Below, one piece after another: positions 18,165 to 26,413 of a DNA stretch of 64,000 nt. The stretch comes from Pseudomonas fluorescens. Lineage in GTDB: Bacteria; Pseudomonadota; Gammaproteobacteria; Pseudomonadales; Pseudomonadaceae. The notes below the pieces were generated by a model, which was not told the DNA's origin, did no database searches, and saw nothing but the letters and a program-made list of their open reading frames with translations. Every line of letters starts with the position of its first letter. Within the stretch, counting starts at the first letter, position 1. The stretch covers positions 4,030,001-4,094,000 of the forward strand of contig NZ_CP148752.1 of assembly GCF_040448305.1 (NCBI RefSeq), in the 5' to 3' direction. The translations under genes were made by a program, and so were the position numbers.

Positions 18165-19160
18165 TCAGGAGTGAGCATCATCAAATTTCCGCCGCTCTTC
18201 ACCGGGCGTACATCCCCAGATACGACGGTAAGCAGCACCCAGATGTGACGCTGAGACGAACCCACAGCTGTAAGCGATGGACGCAATGGGCTGGGTGCTC
18301 TCACGCAGCAACCGGCGTGCTTCGTTCAACCTGAGCTCCAGGTAGAATTTCTTCGGCGTCATGCCGAAGTGCTGATGCCACAGCCGTTCGAGTTGACGGT
18401 GGGACAGATTGCAACGGTCGGCGATCTCTTCGATGCCGACGATGTTCTCCAGATTGTTCTCCATGAAGGCGATGGCGGCTGTCAGCCTGCGATCGTGAAT
18501 GCCGAACCGCCACTGGATCGACATCCGCTGATGCTCTTCCGGCGCGCGTATCCTGGCGTGCAGAAATTGCTCGGCGATGCTCGCCGCGAGCTGGTTACCG
18601 AAATCAAGCGCGACTTGTGCCAGCATGAGGTCGATGGCCGCCGTTCCCCCGGCACACGTCCAGCGGTTGCCATGGTTGACGTACAGCTCCCTGGTGACTT
18701 CGATCGTGGGGAATTCCTCCGAAAACTGGCCGATGGACTCCCAGTGCAAGGTGCAACGCTTGCCTTCCAGTAAGCCTGCGCGTGCGAGGATGAACGTACC
18801 GGTGCTCAGTGCGCCGACGGTGATCCCGCGGGACGCTGCGCGCTGCAGGAAGCGCAGCATTTTGGGTGGTTTCTGATGCTCGATGTCCAGGCTCGCCAGG
18901 ACAAACACGCGATCCAGTTCCGGCGCCTGATCAATCGGCACGGTCTGGATTTCGATACCGCTGCTGGAACTGACCGGTCCGCCCGACTCCGTGAGCAGGG
19001 TCCACTCATAAAGCGTTTTGCCGGACAGTCGATTGGCCGCGCGCAAAGGCTCGCTGGCACCCGCCAGGGCCATCATGGAGAACTGAGGGAGAATCAGCAG
19101 CCCGATTCGCTTGGTTGTGTGGCTATTCACAGACGTCGCTGACTCACTGGGGGCTGTCAT
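18165..19160 (-). CDS. GlxA-family (DJ-1/PfpI plus AraC) transcriptional regulator
   Basis: This 331-residue protein joins an N-terminal DJ-1/PfpI-like domain (about 18-185) to a C-terminal AraC-type double HTH (about 225-325, with VGIEEIADRCNLSHRQLERLW and IASIAYSCGFVSASHLGAAYRR). It belongs to the group including GbdR, CdhR and ArgR of Pseudomonas, which sense quaternary amines or amino acids. The catalytic Cys position of the PfpI fold is Ser (LSTGTFILARAGLL), as expected for a sensor. An AAAGGA ribosome-binding site precedes the ATG. It lies between the betaine-type importer and the hydrolase/amidohydrolase pair and could control either. Confidence 0.9.
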   Translation of the reverse strand: MTAPSESATSVNSHTTKRIGLLILPQFSMMALAGASEPLRAANRLSGKTLYEWTLLTESGGPVSSSSGIEIQTVPIDQAPELDRVFVLASLDIEHQKPPKMLRFLQRAASRGITVGALSTGTFILARAGLLEGKRCTLHWESIGQFSEEFPTIEVTRELYVNHGNRWTCAGGTAAIDLMLAQVALDFGNQLAASIAEQFLHARIRAPEEHQRMSIQWRFGIHDRRLTAAIAFMENNLENIVGIEEIADRCNLSHRQLERLWHQHFGMTPKKFYLELRLNEARRLLRESTQPIASIAYSCGFVSASHLGAAYRRIWGCTPGEERRKFDDAHS

Positions 19161-19403
19161 CGCCAGATCCTTTCATGGGGGCAGCCGTTCAAGTGAACAG
19201 CCTGGGCCACCCGAGGAAGTGGCTTTGCACCCGCCATGTTAGGGGTTGGGCACGCATTCAGCCAGATTCAATCGTTGAGACAGCGAACCAGCCCTGCCGA
19301 AGCGTTACGACAGATCAGAACGACGGAAGCAATACACCCCGCGATGCTGGAAATCGCTGCGAGAGCTCGACGCCCGAGGTCTCGCAGGAGAATGGCGAGC
19401 GGA

Positions 19404-20378
19404 TCAGCCGCGCGCGCGGATGGCTTCGTCGATGCTCTGGATCATCGACTTGAACACAGGGCTGTCGACCTGATTCTGCTGGCCATGTTGCATGTGCGAA
19501 ATGATCAGCGCATTCGGGCCGGCATCGCCGGGATAATTCTGGTGCAGACGCACAGACTCCGACGGCATGTGCAAGGTGTTGTCAGCGCCATGGATGATCA
19601 GCGCTGGCGGGAAGCCTTTTGCACCTTCGATGGACTGCTCCGGGTCATACGCCACATAGGACTTGTAGGACTTCGCCGTCACGTAAGTGCAGCCCGGCCA
19701 ACGGTCCGCGCCGCCCGCTTCGGTGTAGCCGCCCAGTTGCTGATCGACATAAGCCTGGGTCTCAGGATCCAGCGGGTAGTAACCGAGACGGGTCCCATCA
19801 GTGCCGGTGTCGAATGGAGGGATCGGCGCGTCATCCGCGAGTTGCTGGATGGCTGCGTCAGCCGCAGCCTGATCAGCGCGCAAGGCTTGCAGTTTGCGGA
19901 TGTTGGTATAGCTCATCGGCACCCAGAAGCGGATCTGTTCACCGCCGGCCGCAGCCAGCTCAGCCACTGCACCGAGGCTTGCCACCGAGCCCATCGCCCA
20001 CGATGCGACCACCGGCATCTCACCGAAATTCTCGCGCGCCCATTCAACGGCACCGAGCACTTCATCTTTCTGGTCTTCGAGGATGACGCTGGTGATGACC
20101 TTGTCACCAGCCTCGAGGGTGTTACGGATGTGCTTGTTGGAAAAAAAGCCTGCCACGTCGTAGGTCATGACGCGATAACCCAGGCCTGCCAGGGCGCGAC
20201 CGAACAGTTGGCCGTACATCGTGACCCCGCCGGTGAAGCCGGAGTTGAAGATGACCGGTGGCAGTTTTTGCAACGCAGCGTCGAGTTGTTCTGGCTGAAA
20301 AACCGTGCCTTTGAGGCTCAGGGTTTCATCGCCATACTTGACGGTGAAGTTGATGTCTTTTGTTGTAATGTTCGTCAT
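19404..20378 (-). CDS. Alpha/beta hydrolase-fold protein
   Basis: The 324-residue protein has alpha/beta hydrolase landmarks: PPVIFNSGFTGGVTMYG near the oxyanion strand, LGYRVMTYDVAGFF, a nucleophile-elbow region VVASWAMGSVASLG (about 122-135), and a late strand PPALIIHGADNTLHMPSES with an acidic residue. The elbow does not show a strict GxSxG, so the nucleophile (Ser of ASWA or GSVA) is uncertain. A candidate catalytic His is in ISHMQHGQ. There is no signal peptide. It lies 36 bases downstream of the amidohydrolase gene on the same strand and probably acts in the same short pathway. The substrate is unknown. Confidence 0.75.
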   Translation of the reverse strand: MTNITTKDINFTVKYGDETLSLKGTVFQPEQLDAALQKLPPVIFNSGFTGGVTMYGQLFGRALAGLGYRVMTYDVAGFFSNKHIRNTLEAGDKVITSVILEDQKDEVLGAVEWARENFGEMPVVASWAMGSVASLGAVAELAAAGGEQIRFWVPMSYTNIRKLQALRADQAAADAAIQQLADDAPIPPFDTGTDGTRLGYYPLDPETQAYVDQQLGGYTEAGGADRWPGCTYVTAKSYKSYVAYDPEQSIEGAKGFPPALIIHGADNTLHMPSESVRLHQNYPGDAGPNALIISHMQHGQQNQVDSPVFKSMIQSIDEAIRARG

Positions 20379-20413
20379 TGCTGGTTATCTCGAAGTGGGA
20401 GCGTGGGCGTAGA

Positions 20414-21307
20414 TCAACTTACCAATTGGCCAAATGCTCCTCGCAGAAGCTGGCCAACAGGAGTTCGGGTTTCTTTGGAAACATGCAGTGCAACGGCATC
20501 AACAAAGTTGAAAGCCTTGCCCAGATTAAAGAGGTCGGAGTACGGAATTCCCTTGTTGTCAGTTCCAACATGAGGTGCATCCGTTGCTTCCAGAAGAATC
20601 TTGTCCGCGCCGACGGCGCAAACAATTTGCGTCACGAAACGAGCTGATTCCTCGGGATGGACGCAAGTGCGATAGCCAGGGCCCTTGAACCACACGTTGC
20701 CTCGTTCTCTGGCCTCAGTGAGTAGCGCGATGTAAGCCGGCTCAGTGATGTCACGCTCGCTGTGGCATGTGCCCAGGTGATCGATAATGACCCGCACATC
20801 ACGAGGGATCTGGCGCAATACGCGCAGATTCGTCTCGGCTTCTTTCGCGTAAATGTGCAGGTGCTGGCGCGGTTGCAAGCGACCATAAAACGCAGCCCAC
20901 TGCCCATCGCTGAATTGCGTATCGGAAACCGTTTCAGGCCTTGCATCGTGCAGAACGATCCGTGCGCCAACCACCTGCGGGTGCGAGAGGCGTTCCTGGG
21001 TGGCGTAAGCAGGTTCTGCCTTGATCGTCCCCACCAATTTGACGTCCCCATAGCGCAGAGGGTTGGCCGCCTGGAGATTCTTGAGTTCGTCAAATGAAGC
21101 AAATACGTTTTCTGAATCCGGCAGAATGCTCAAATGGACGTTATTGAGGAGCGTCGGAGCAATTCCGGCATCGATCAATGTATCCAGATAAGCAGTCAGC
21201 GGATGCGGCTCAGGTAATGCATAGGGCAGCGAACCGGCCACTCGGCGCAGGTCTTGCGATGTATAAAAATGAACGTGACTGTCTATTCTTTTGATCAGCG
21301 GCAGCAT
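20414..21307 (-). CDS. Amidohydrolase-superfamily (TIM-barrel, metal-dependent) hydrolase
   Basis: The 297-residue protein fits the amidohydrolase_2 group (ACMSD/lactone hydrolase-like). IDSHVHFY (about 7-14) carries the first HxH metal pair, LHIYAKEAE and VIIDHLGTCH carry the later His ligands, and LEATDAPHVGTD supplies the terminal acidic residue. ATG 21307 is chosen because it starts just before the HxH motif and has AGGAAA upstream; the frame upstream is unrelated. The start codon directly abuts an 11-bp inverted repeat. Together with the alpha/beta hydrolase it could open a lactone or amide ring, but the substrate is not evident. Confidence 0.8.
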   Translation of the reverse strand: MLPLIKRIDSHVHFYTSQDLRRVAGSLPYALPEPHPLTAYLDTLIDAGIAPTLLNNVHLSILPDSENVFASFDELKNLQAANPLRYGDVKLVGTIKAEPAYATQERLSHPQVVGARIVLHDARPETVSDTQFSDGQWAAFYGRLQPRQHLHIYAKEAETNLRVLRQIPRDVRVIIDHLGTCHSERDITEPAYIALLTEARERGNVWFKGPGYRTCVHPEESARFVTQIVCAVGADKILLEATDAPHVGTDNKGIPYSDLFNLGKAFNFVDAVALHVSKETRTPVGQLLRGAFGQLVS

Positions 21308-21344
21308 GATTATTGTTTCCTGCTTTTGTGCGAAAACAATAATC
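21308..21344 (-). promoter_or_regulatory. 11-bp inverted repeat abutting the amidohydrolase start codon
   Basis: GATTATTGTTT (21308-21318) and AAACAATAATC (21334-21344) are perfect inverted arms with a 15-base loop. On the mRNA the 3' arm ends at the base before the ATG. The ribosome-binding AGGAAA spans the loop and the foot of the stem. The 3' arm also contains AACAATAA, an AAnAAnAA Hfq/Crc motif. It could be an RNA hairpin controlling translation or a protein-binding palindrome. Confidence 0.55.
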
Positions 21345-21596
21345 GTCGTCAGTGCTTCGTCGCTCCCGCCAACTCGACGTGTAGTATCAAAATTTCGCCA
21401 TGCGCGATTTTGCGGGCAAGGAGGCGTTGGCAATCAGTGCATGGATGTGAAGAGGCGAACTGACCCTTGGGGTTCTATGTCGCAACGCTGGCAGGACTCT
21501 AGAGTCGTGAAAATGAAACCCGGAGCGGTCGATGGGTAGGCGGTCTGTCAGATGGATGGCGAAAAATTGATGTATTTCGACCACTGGTGATGCAGT
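21345..21596. other. Intergenic region upstream of the amidohydrolase gene
   Basis: About 250 bases between the amidohydrolase leader and the hairpin ending the 3-hydroxyacyl-CoA-type dehydrogenase operon. No supportable gene was seen. The amidohydrolase promoter should lie here. Confidence 0.45.
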
Positions 21597-21619
21597 CAGG
21601 GCCCGGCCTCCGGGCCCTG
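21597..21619 (-). terminator. Hairpin downstream of the dehydrogenase operon
   Basis: A perfect 10-bp GC-rich stem (CAGGGCCCGG / CCGGGCCCTG) with a 3-base loop starts four bases after the stop codon of the leftward dehydrogenase gene. No U tract follows, so it may be a weak or Rho-assisted terminator. Confidence 0.65.
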
Positions 21620-21623
21620 ATGC

Positions 21624-22622
21624 TCAAGCCTGTTTCAAGGCGCCATCGAACGCAGGCGTCAGCCCCGACAACTCCAGCTTGCGGACAAAGTCGCCGAGAC
21701 GCTGCTGCTTGTAGGCATCCACGTCGATGTCACGGTAGTCGTAGAAACCCTGGCCATCGCGCAAGCCATTGCGGCCGTTTTGCATGTTGTCGGCGATCAC
21801 CTGCGGCGATTCGAAACGCGGTGACAGCGCGCCACTCAAGTAGCGCGAGGCGTAGTACAAAATATCGCCGCCGCCCCAGTCGATGAACTCAAGCAGGCCC
21901 AGCACCGAGAAGCGCAAACCAAAGCCGACGCGTACCGCCGTGTCGATATCTTCTGCGCTGGCCACGCCCTCTTCCACCATCCGTGCCGCTTCGTTCATGA
22001 CCAATGCCTGGATGCGCGGCACGATGTAGCCAGCCACCGGATTGCACACCACGGGCACCTTGCCGATGCGCTTGAGCAGTTGCAGCAGCCGCTCGACCAC
22101 CTGCGGGCAGGTCGCTTCGGTGCGGCTGACTTCCACCAGCGGCATCAGGTACGCGGGATTGAGCCAGTGCGCATTCACGAAGCGCGCAGGCGTACTGACC
22201 ATTTCGCTCAACTCGGTGACCAGGAAAGTCGAGGTGGTGGACGCGATGATCGTCGACGCCGGGACATGCTCGCTGACCCAGGCGAAGGTCTCCTGCTTGA
22301 CCCCGATGACCTCCGGCACTGCTTCGAACACCAGGTCGCACAGACGCAATGCCTCTGCGGCCTGGGACCGGAATTGCAGCGTCAACCGGGATATCGCTAT
22401 GTCCGCCTGTTCCAGCTCAAGCACGCCAAGGCGTACCAGCATCTGCAATTCGCTGCGGATGTTGTTGCGCACACGCTCGAAGTAGCCGTGCCGCTCATCC
22501 TCGGCGCGATCCTTGATATCGATGAGGGTGACGGGCAGGCCGGCATGGATGAATGCCAGGGCAATGCCCTCGCCCATCCGGCCGGCACCGACCACGCTGA
22601 CGTGAGGCAGCGCGGCGTTCAT
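21624..22622 (-). CDS. 3-hydroxyacyl-CoA dehydrogenase-family NAD-dependent dehydrogenase
   Basis: This 332-residue cytoplasmic enzyme has an N-terminal Rossmann fold with VVGAGRMGEGIALAF (about 10-24), TTSTFLVTELS, and the catalytic-region NAHWLNPAYLMPLVEV, where the His of the 3-HCDH His-Glu pair sits. The C-terminal helical domain contains CNPVAGYIVPRIQALVMNEA. The family also includes carnitine and hydroxybutyryl-CoA dehydrogenases. Its start codon overlaps the stop of the upstream opine-type dehydrogenase by one base (TGATG), so the two are translationally coupled. A beta-hydroxy acid or its CoA ester is the expected substrate class. Confidence 0.85.
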   Translation of the reverse strand: MNAALPHVSVVGAGRMGEGIALAFIHAGLPVTLIDIKDRAEDERHGYFERVRNNIRSELQMLVRLGVLELEQADIAISRLTLQFRSQAAEALRLCDLVFEAVPEVIGVKQETFAWVSEHVPASTIIASTTSTFLVTELSEMVSTPARFVNAHWLNPAYLMPLVEVSRTEATCPQVVERLLQLLKRIGKVPVVCNPVAGYIVPRIQALVMNEAARMVEEGVASAEDIDTAVRVGFGLRFSVLGLLEFIDWGGGDILYYASRYLSGALSPRFESPQVIADNMQNGRNGLRDGQGFYDYRDIDVDAYKQQRLGDFVRKLELSGLTPAFDGALKQA

Positions 22623-23740
22623 CAGTTGTAGCCCTTGGTCAAAAGTTCGGTCATCTGCGCCCGACTCAGCGTGGCCAGACCGAGGTTTTCCAGGGTGCGG
22701 CCTTCAGCGTAGAGGTCACGACAGGCGACGACCGAGGCAATGCTCAGCAGGCCCTGCGCCACCGGGGTCGGCACACCGGCCCAGCGGCCGACGGACACCA
22801 GGAAGGACAGGCCCAGGCGGGTGTCTTCGAGCATGTAGCGATGCTTCTGCAGGTCGATGTCTTCGCGCCAGTCGCCGCTGTCGGTCAGCTTGCCATGGGC
22901 ACCGCGACCGTACATCCATTCGTCGCCTTCGCTGGTGTTGTAGTGGTCGGCCAGCGGGAAATGCGGCGCGCCGTAGGTCAGCGCTTCACGCACGGCCATG
23001 CGTTCGGCATCGAGCTGGTTGGTCACGCGACGAATCGACGGTTGGGTGCCTTCGTTGTGAATGTCCCAGGCCTCGAAATGCTCCAGAGGCCCCGCGTTCA
23101 TCATGATCAGCGGCGGGTGGATGATGGGGCCTGCGTTCATCAGTGCCCCGCTCAGGGCGTCTTCAATCGGCTCGACGCTCGGGTAGGCTTCACGCAGTAC
23201 CGCAAAAGCATGTCCGGACAGGTTGCTGGGGAATACGCCGGTCGGCAGGCGCGTGGCGTAGCCGCTGATCACCAGGTCGCTGGCGCCGTGCTTGCGTACC
23301 AGGTACGGCAGCGTACCGGTTTCAGCGAAGGCGACTTTGCTGTGGTTGCCCGCATCGGCCATGGCCTTGGCGAACACGAAACTGCCGAAGGTGCCCGGCG
23401 GCAGGAACACTACCTGACCGTCGTGCAGGTGCGGCGCGACGTGTCTGGCCAGGTCTTCGTGGGAGGTCGAAGGCAGTGGAATGATCACCAGTTGCGCGTC
23501 GCCCAACGCTTCGGCGAGGTCGTCGGTTAGCGACAGCTTGTCGCCCGGCTGGTCGCCTTGTTTACAGACAGACAACTGGCGAGTGCCCTGATAGTCCTTG
23601 ATGGTCAGGCTGCCGATGGCCAGCAGCTCTTTGAGCGCGGCGCAGTCTCGACGCCACAGGCGGGTCTGGTGCCCCTTTTCAGCCATTTCGACAGCAGCGG
23701 CGTAACAGCCGTGACCACCACCCAGCACGGTAATATTCAT
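22622..23740 (-). CDS. NAD(P)-dependent octopine/nopaline-type dehydrogenase
   Basis: The 372-residue protein has an N-terminal dinucleotide-binding site (ITVLGGGHGCYAAA, 3-16) and a C-terminal octopine/nopaline-dehydrogenase domain with GPIIHPPLIMMNAG and ALTYGAPHFPLADHYN. Enzymes of this family reduce or oxidise N-carboxyalkyl amino acids (opines) or related 2-oxo/amino acid conjugates. ATG 23740 is chosen for its AAGGAG ribosome-binding site 8 bases upstream and position at the Rossmann strand; 17 residues of open frame lie upstream without homology. A 20-bp-spaced direct repeat operator is 62 bases upstream. With the coupled 3-HCDH-type enzyme it forms a two-dehydrogenase operon. Confidence 0.85.
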   Translation of the reverse strand: MNITVLGGGHGCYAAAVEMAEKGHQTRLWRRDCAALKELLAIGSLTIKDYQGTRQLSVCKQGDQPGDKLSLTDDLAEALGDAQLVIIPLPSTSHEDLARHVAPHLHDGQVVFLPPGTFGSFVFAKAMADAGNHSKVAFAETGTLPYLVRKHGASDLVISGYATRLPTGVFPSNLSGHAFAVLREAYPSVEPIEDALSGALMNAGPIIHPPLIMMNAGPLEHFEAWDIHNEGTQPSIRRVTNQLDAERMAVREALTYGAPHFPLADHYNTSEGDEWMYGRGAHGKLTDSGDWREDIDLQKHRYMLEDTRLGLSFLVSVGRWAGVPTPVAQGLLSIASVVACRDLYAEGRTLENLGLATLSRAQMTELLTKGYN

Positions 23741-23801
23741 GCAGATACTCCTTTTTGTTTGAGACTCGATGCTATCGAGCCGCACCGCCACAGACTCATC
23801 C

Positions 23802-23831
23802 GATTGCGCAGCCGAATGACGGATTGCGCAG
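23802..23831 (-). promoter_or_regulatory. AraC-type direct-repeat operator upstream of the opine-type dehydrogenase
   Basis: Two perfect copies of GATTGCGCAG (23802-23811 and 23822-23831) are spaced 20 bases start to start, about two helical turns. This is the geometry AraC proteins use. The same pair occurs at 28113-28142 upstream of the porin leader, in the same orientation relative to transcription. Confidence 0.65.
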
Positions 23832-23836
23832 GAGTC

Positions 23837-24809
23837 TCAATGCTTCTGCCGTCGCAAAGTGTCCGACGGCAGGCAGCCATAGCGTTGTCGATAGGCGCTG
23901 GAGAAATGCCCGAAGCTGTTGATGCCATGACGCAACAGGATATCGGTGACGGTTTCGCCGGCCCTGCCCTGCTTGAGCGACTCGTGGATCACCCAGGCGC
24001 CGGTCGCGGATGTACTCGACCGGCGCCTGCTGGAGGAACTGGTTGAAGCCGTTCTGCAGGGTACGCACCGAGACGCCACACAGCTCGCTCAAGGTCGTCA
24101 GGCTGATGGGTTCGTCGAGGTGTTCCTCGATGTAGTCACGGGCCTTTTTCACATGGTGCGGCAGCGGCGCGCGCGAATCGATCAACAGATCCGCCGAGTA
24201 GTTGTGCGGCAACTGAGTGAGCAGCAATTGCATCAGGTATTCGGACAGGCCGCTGGCGAGACGCGAACCGTCCACGCCGCTGCCGTACAGCCGGCAAATG
24301 TAGTCCAGGGTGTGATAGAGGCTGACGACGCCGGCGCCCAGGTGGTCGACACTGACATCAAAGATCACCGACTGCCGCAGGCTGCGGCCGAGCAGGCGTT
24401 GCAGTTGCGTCTCCAGGGCATCACGGTCGACGCGCAGGATCAGGTTGCGGCACTCGCCATCGGTGACGATGCGGCTTTGCGCGAACGGTGAGGAAACACT
24501 CAGGTAGCCCGACTGCATCGCCGCGCTGCGCCGCCCGTGGGCCACTTCGCAATGCCCCTGCAAGGTAATGCGAAACAGGTACTGATCGGCAATGTCGCCG
24601 ATGGTGATCTCCACCGGCGCGCCATAGCGCAGGTCGAGCAGCGCCGAATCACCGAAGAATACGCCGTTGAGCCGGGTGTAGATCGGCTCGTCACGCAGCA
24701 CGTTGAAGCTGTGCGGGCACAGGTATTGGCTGACCTTGTCCTTGATCTCGCGGTAATCGGCCGAGCTGAGCAGGCTATGCCGTTCCAACAGGTGTACATC
24801 ATTCAACAT
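23837..24809 (-). pseudogene. AraC-family regulator gene with a C-terminal frameshift
   Basis: The frame from ATG 24809 (ribosome-binding site CAGGAG) encodes an AraC regulator of the AraC-binding-like type with the first HTH (ISLTTLSELCGVSVRTLQNGF) and PVEYIRDRRL. At about 24000 the frame then leaves the family. The missing part continues in the neighbouring frame: VIHESLKQGRAGETVTDILL, HGINSFGHFSSAYRQRYG, ending at 23837. A one-base insertion or two-base deletion explains this. As written, the second HTH is replaced by 70 unrelated residues (to 23796) and DNA binding should be impaired. A sequencing error is the main alternative. It would regulate the adjacent dehydrogenases and transporter. 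Confidence 0.8.
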
Positions 24810-24894
24810 CAAGGATTCTCCTGACCTGGAGCACCTCGGCCCCGTTCCCTTTAACAGGAGCGAGGCCGGGGCGCCGATCGTGGACTATGACCAA

Positions 24895-26253
24895 TCAAGC
24901 CCGGGTCGGGTGCTCACGGGCATAGCTTTCGCGGAAATGACGGCAACCACGCCATAGCAGCAGCACGGTCAATGCCGACGCGCCGGCAATCACCAGCGAC
25001 ATCGAAGAACCGACTGCTGCGGGCGATCCGAAGTAGCGGTCGGTCAACAGCGCCACCAGCGTGGTGCCCAGGCCCAGGCCCAGCAGATTGCTGATCAGCA
25101 GGAACACGGCCGAGACCTGTGCGCGCACCTGGTTCGGCGCAAGGATCTGCATCGCCGCCGTGGACGCCGGCATCGGGAACGAAGCGAAGAACATCGCTGG
25201 CACCAACAACGTCACCGACAGCCACAGTTGATCGACTTGAGGGAACAGCACGGCCGGCACCGCCATGCCGAGGGCACCGATGACGCCAGTGCGCATGGCA
25301 GCGTCCTGATGACCTTTCTTGGCCAGATAATCGGTGAGCCATCCACCGAACAGCACCCCGGCGGTATTGGCCACCAACAGCACGGTGCCGAGCATGTAGC
25401 CCGCCTCCATTGGCGACAGGCCAAACTTGCGGATGTACAGCGCCGGGCTCCAGCTCATCAAGCAGAACAGGGCCATGGCGTAGAACGAAAAGCCCAGGTA
25501 ATGGCAAGTGAAGGTGGCTCGGTGGCGGCCGAGGAAGCGCAAGCCATCGCTCATCGCGACCTTCTTCGCCCGACCCTGCGCATCGACCTGCAAGCCTTTG
25601 CGCGCCGGGTCGCGCACGGTGAGCCAGATCAACAGGCCAACCACGATACCGGGCAGGCCGACAATGAAGAACGCCAGCTGCCAGGCCTTCATCGCACCGA
25701 GAAAGGCGACCTCGATAGTGTTCATGTCCTTGAGCATCGCGATCACATAGCCACCCACCAGGAAGGCCAGGCCACCACCGACGAACGAGCCGATCGAGTA
25801 GATGCCCACTGCGCGGCCGAGTTTCTCCTTGGGGAACATGTCGCTGAACATCGAGTAGGCCGAGGGCGACAGGGCCGCTTCGCCGACGCCGACGCCAATG
25901 CGGGCGAGGAACATGTGCAGGAAGTTCTTGCTCATGCCGCAGGCAGCCGTCGCCAGGCTCCAGAACACGACGCCGACGGCGATGATCTTCGGTCGGGAGA
26001 AGCGGTCGGCCAGGTAGGCGATGGGCATGCCCATGAACGCGTAGAACAACGAAAAGGCCAGCCCGTGCAGCAAGCTGAACTGGGTGTCGCTGATCTGCAG
26101 GTCGGCTTTGATCGGCTCGATCATCAGCGCCAGGATCTGCCGATCCACAAATGAAAAGATGTAGGCGATCATGCACAGGCCGACCACGTACCACTCGTAA
26201 ATGTAGGTTTTCTTCTTCTGCTGCAGGACCGCGTTATCGACCTGGATATTCAC
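24895..26253 (-). CDS. MFS transporter (spinster-like / sugar-phosphate or organic-acid type)
   Basis: The protein of about 452 residues has 12 predicted membrane helices. The MFS loop 2-3 motif appears as GMPIAYLADRFSRPKI, and the first helix has FVDRQILALMIEPIKADLQISDTQ, typical of the spinster-like MFS group in Proteobacteria. Two starts are plausible. GTG 26253 has a strong AGAGGAG site upstream. ATG 26283 overlaps the stop of the 28-codon leader ORF (ATGA), which would allow coupling. It sits between the AraC regulator and the OprD porin of the dehydrogenase cluster and likely imports the pathway substrate across the inner membrane. Confidence 0.87.
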   Translation of the reverse strand: MNIQVDNAVLQQKKKTYIYEWYVVGLCMIAYIFSFVDRQILALMIEPIKADLQISDTQFSLLHGLAFSLFYAFMGMPIAYLADRFSRPKIIAVGVVFWSLATAACGMSKNFLHMFLARIGVGVGEAALSPSAYSMFSDMFPKEKLGRAVGIYSIGSFVGGGLAFLVGGYVIAMLKDMNTIEVAFLGAMKAWQLAFFIVGLPGIVVGLLIWLTVRDPARKGLQVDAQGRAKKVAMSDGLRFLGRHRATFTCHYLGFSFYAMALFCLMSWSPALYIRKFGLSPMEAGYMLGTVLLVANTAGVLFGGWLTDYLAKKGHQDAAMRTGVIGALGMAVPAVLFPQVDQLWLSVTLLVPAMFFASFPMPASTAAMQILAPNQVRAQVSAVFLLISNLLGLGLGTTLVALLTDRYFGSPAAVGSSMSLVIAGASALTVLLLWRGCRHFRESYAREHPTRA

Positions 26254-26279
26254 TAGTGTTTGCTCCTCTTGGAATCCGC

Positions 26280-26366
26280 TCATGCGCGCAGCGCGCCGGG
26301 TGACGGTGCACAGCACACCGACTGGGAAGTTGCGGGGCAGATGTAAAGGACAAAGGGTTCGAACAT
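26280..26366 (-). CDS. 28-codon leader ORF before the MFS gene
   Basis: An ORF starting MFEPFVLYI is preceded by GAGG and an AACAATAA motif and ends with TGA overlapping ATG 26283 of the MFS gene. Its first nine codons and about 25 bases of leader are closely similar to the leader ORF at 27728-27814, and both are 28 codons long. It is Cys-rich at the end. No family is known to me. A regulatory leader or a decayed duplicate of an upstream gene start is possible. Confidence 0.45.
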   Translation of the reverse strand: MFEPFVLYICPATSQSVCCAPSPGALRA

Positions 26367-26377
26367 GGTCAGGCCTC

Positions 26378-26385
26378 TTATTGTT
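26378..26385 (-). promoter_or_regulatory. AAnAAnAA motif at the ribosome-binding site of the MFS leader ORF
   Basis: The minus strand reads CATAACAATAAGAGGCC. AACAATAA fits the Hfq/Crc target consensus and touches the ribosome-binding GAGG of the leader ORF. Confidence 0.5.
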
Positions 26386-26413
26386 ATGGGGTCAAATCCC
26401 GGGTGGACTGGGC

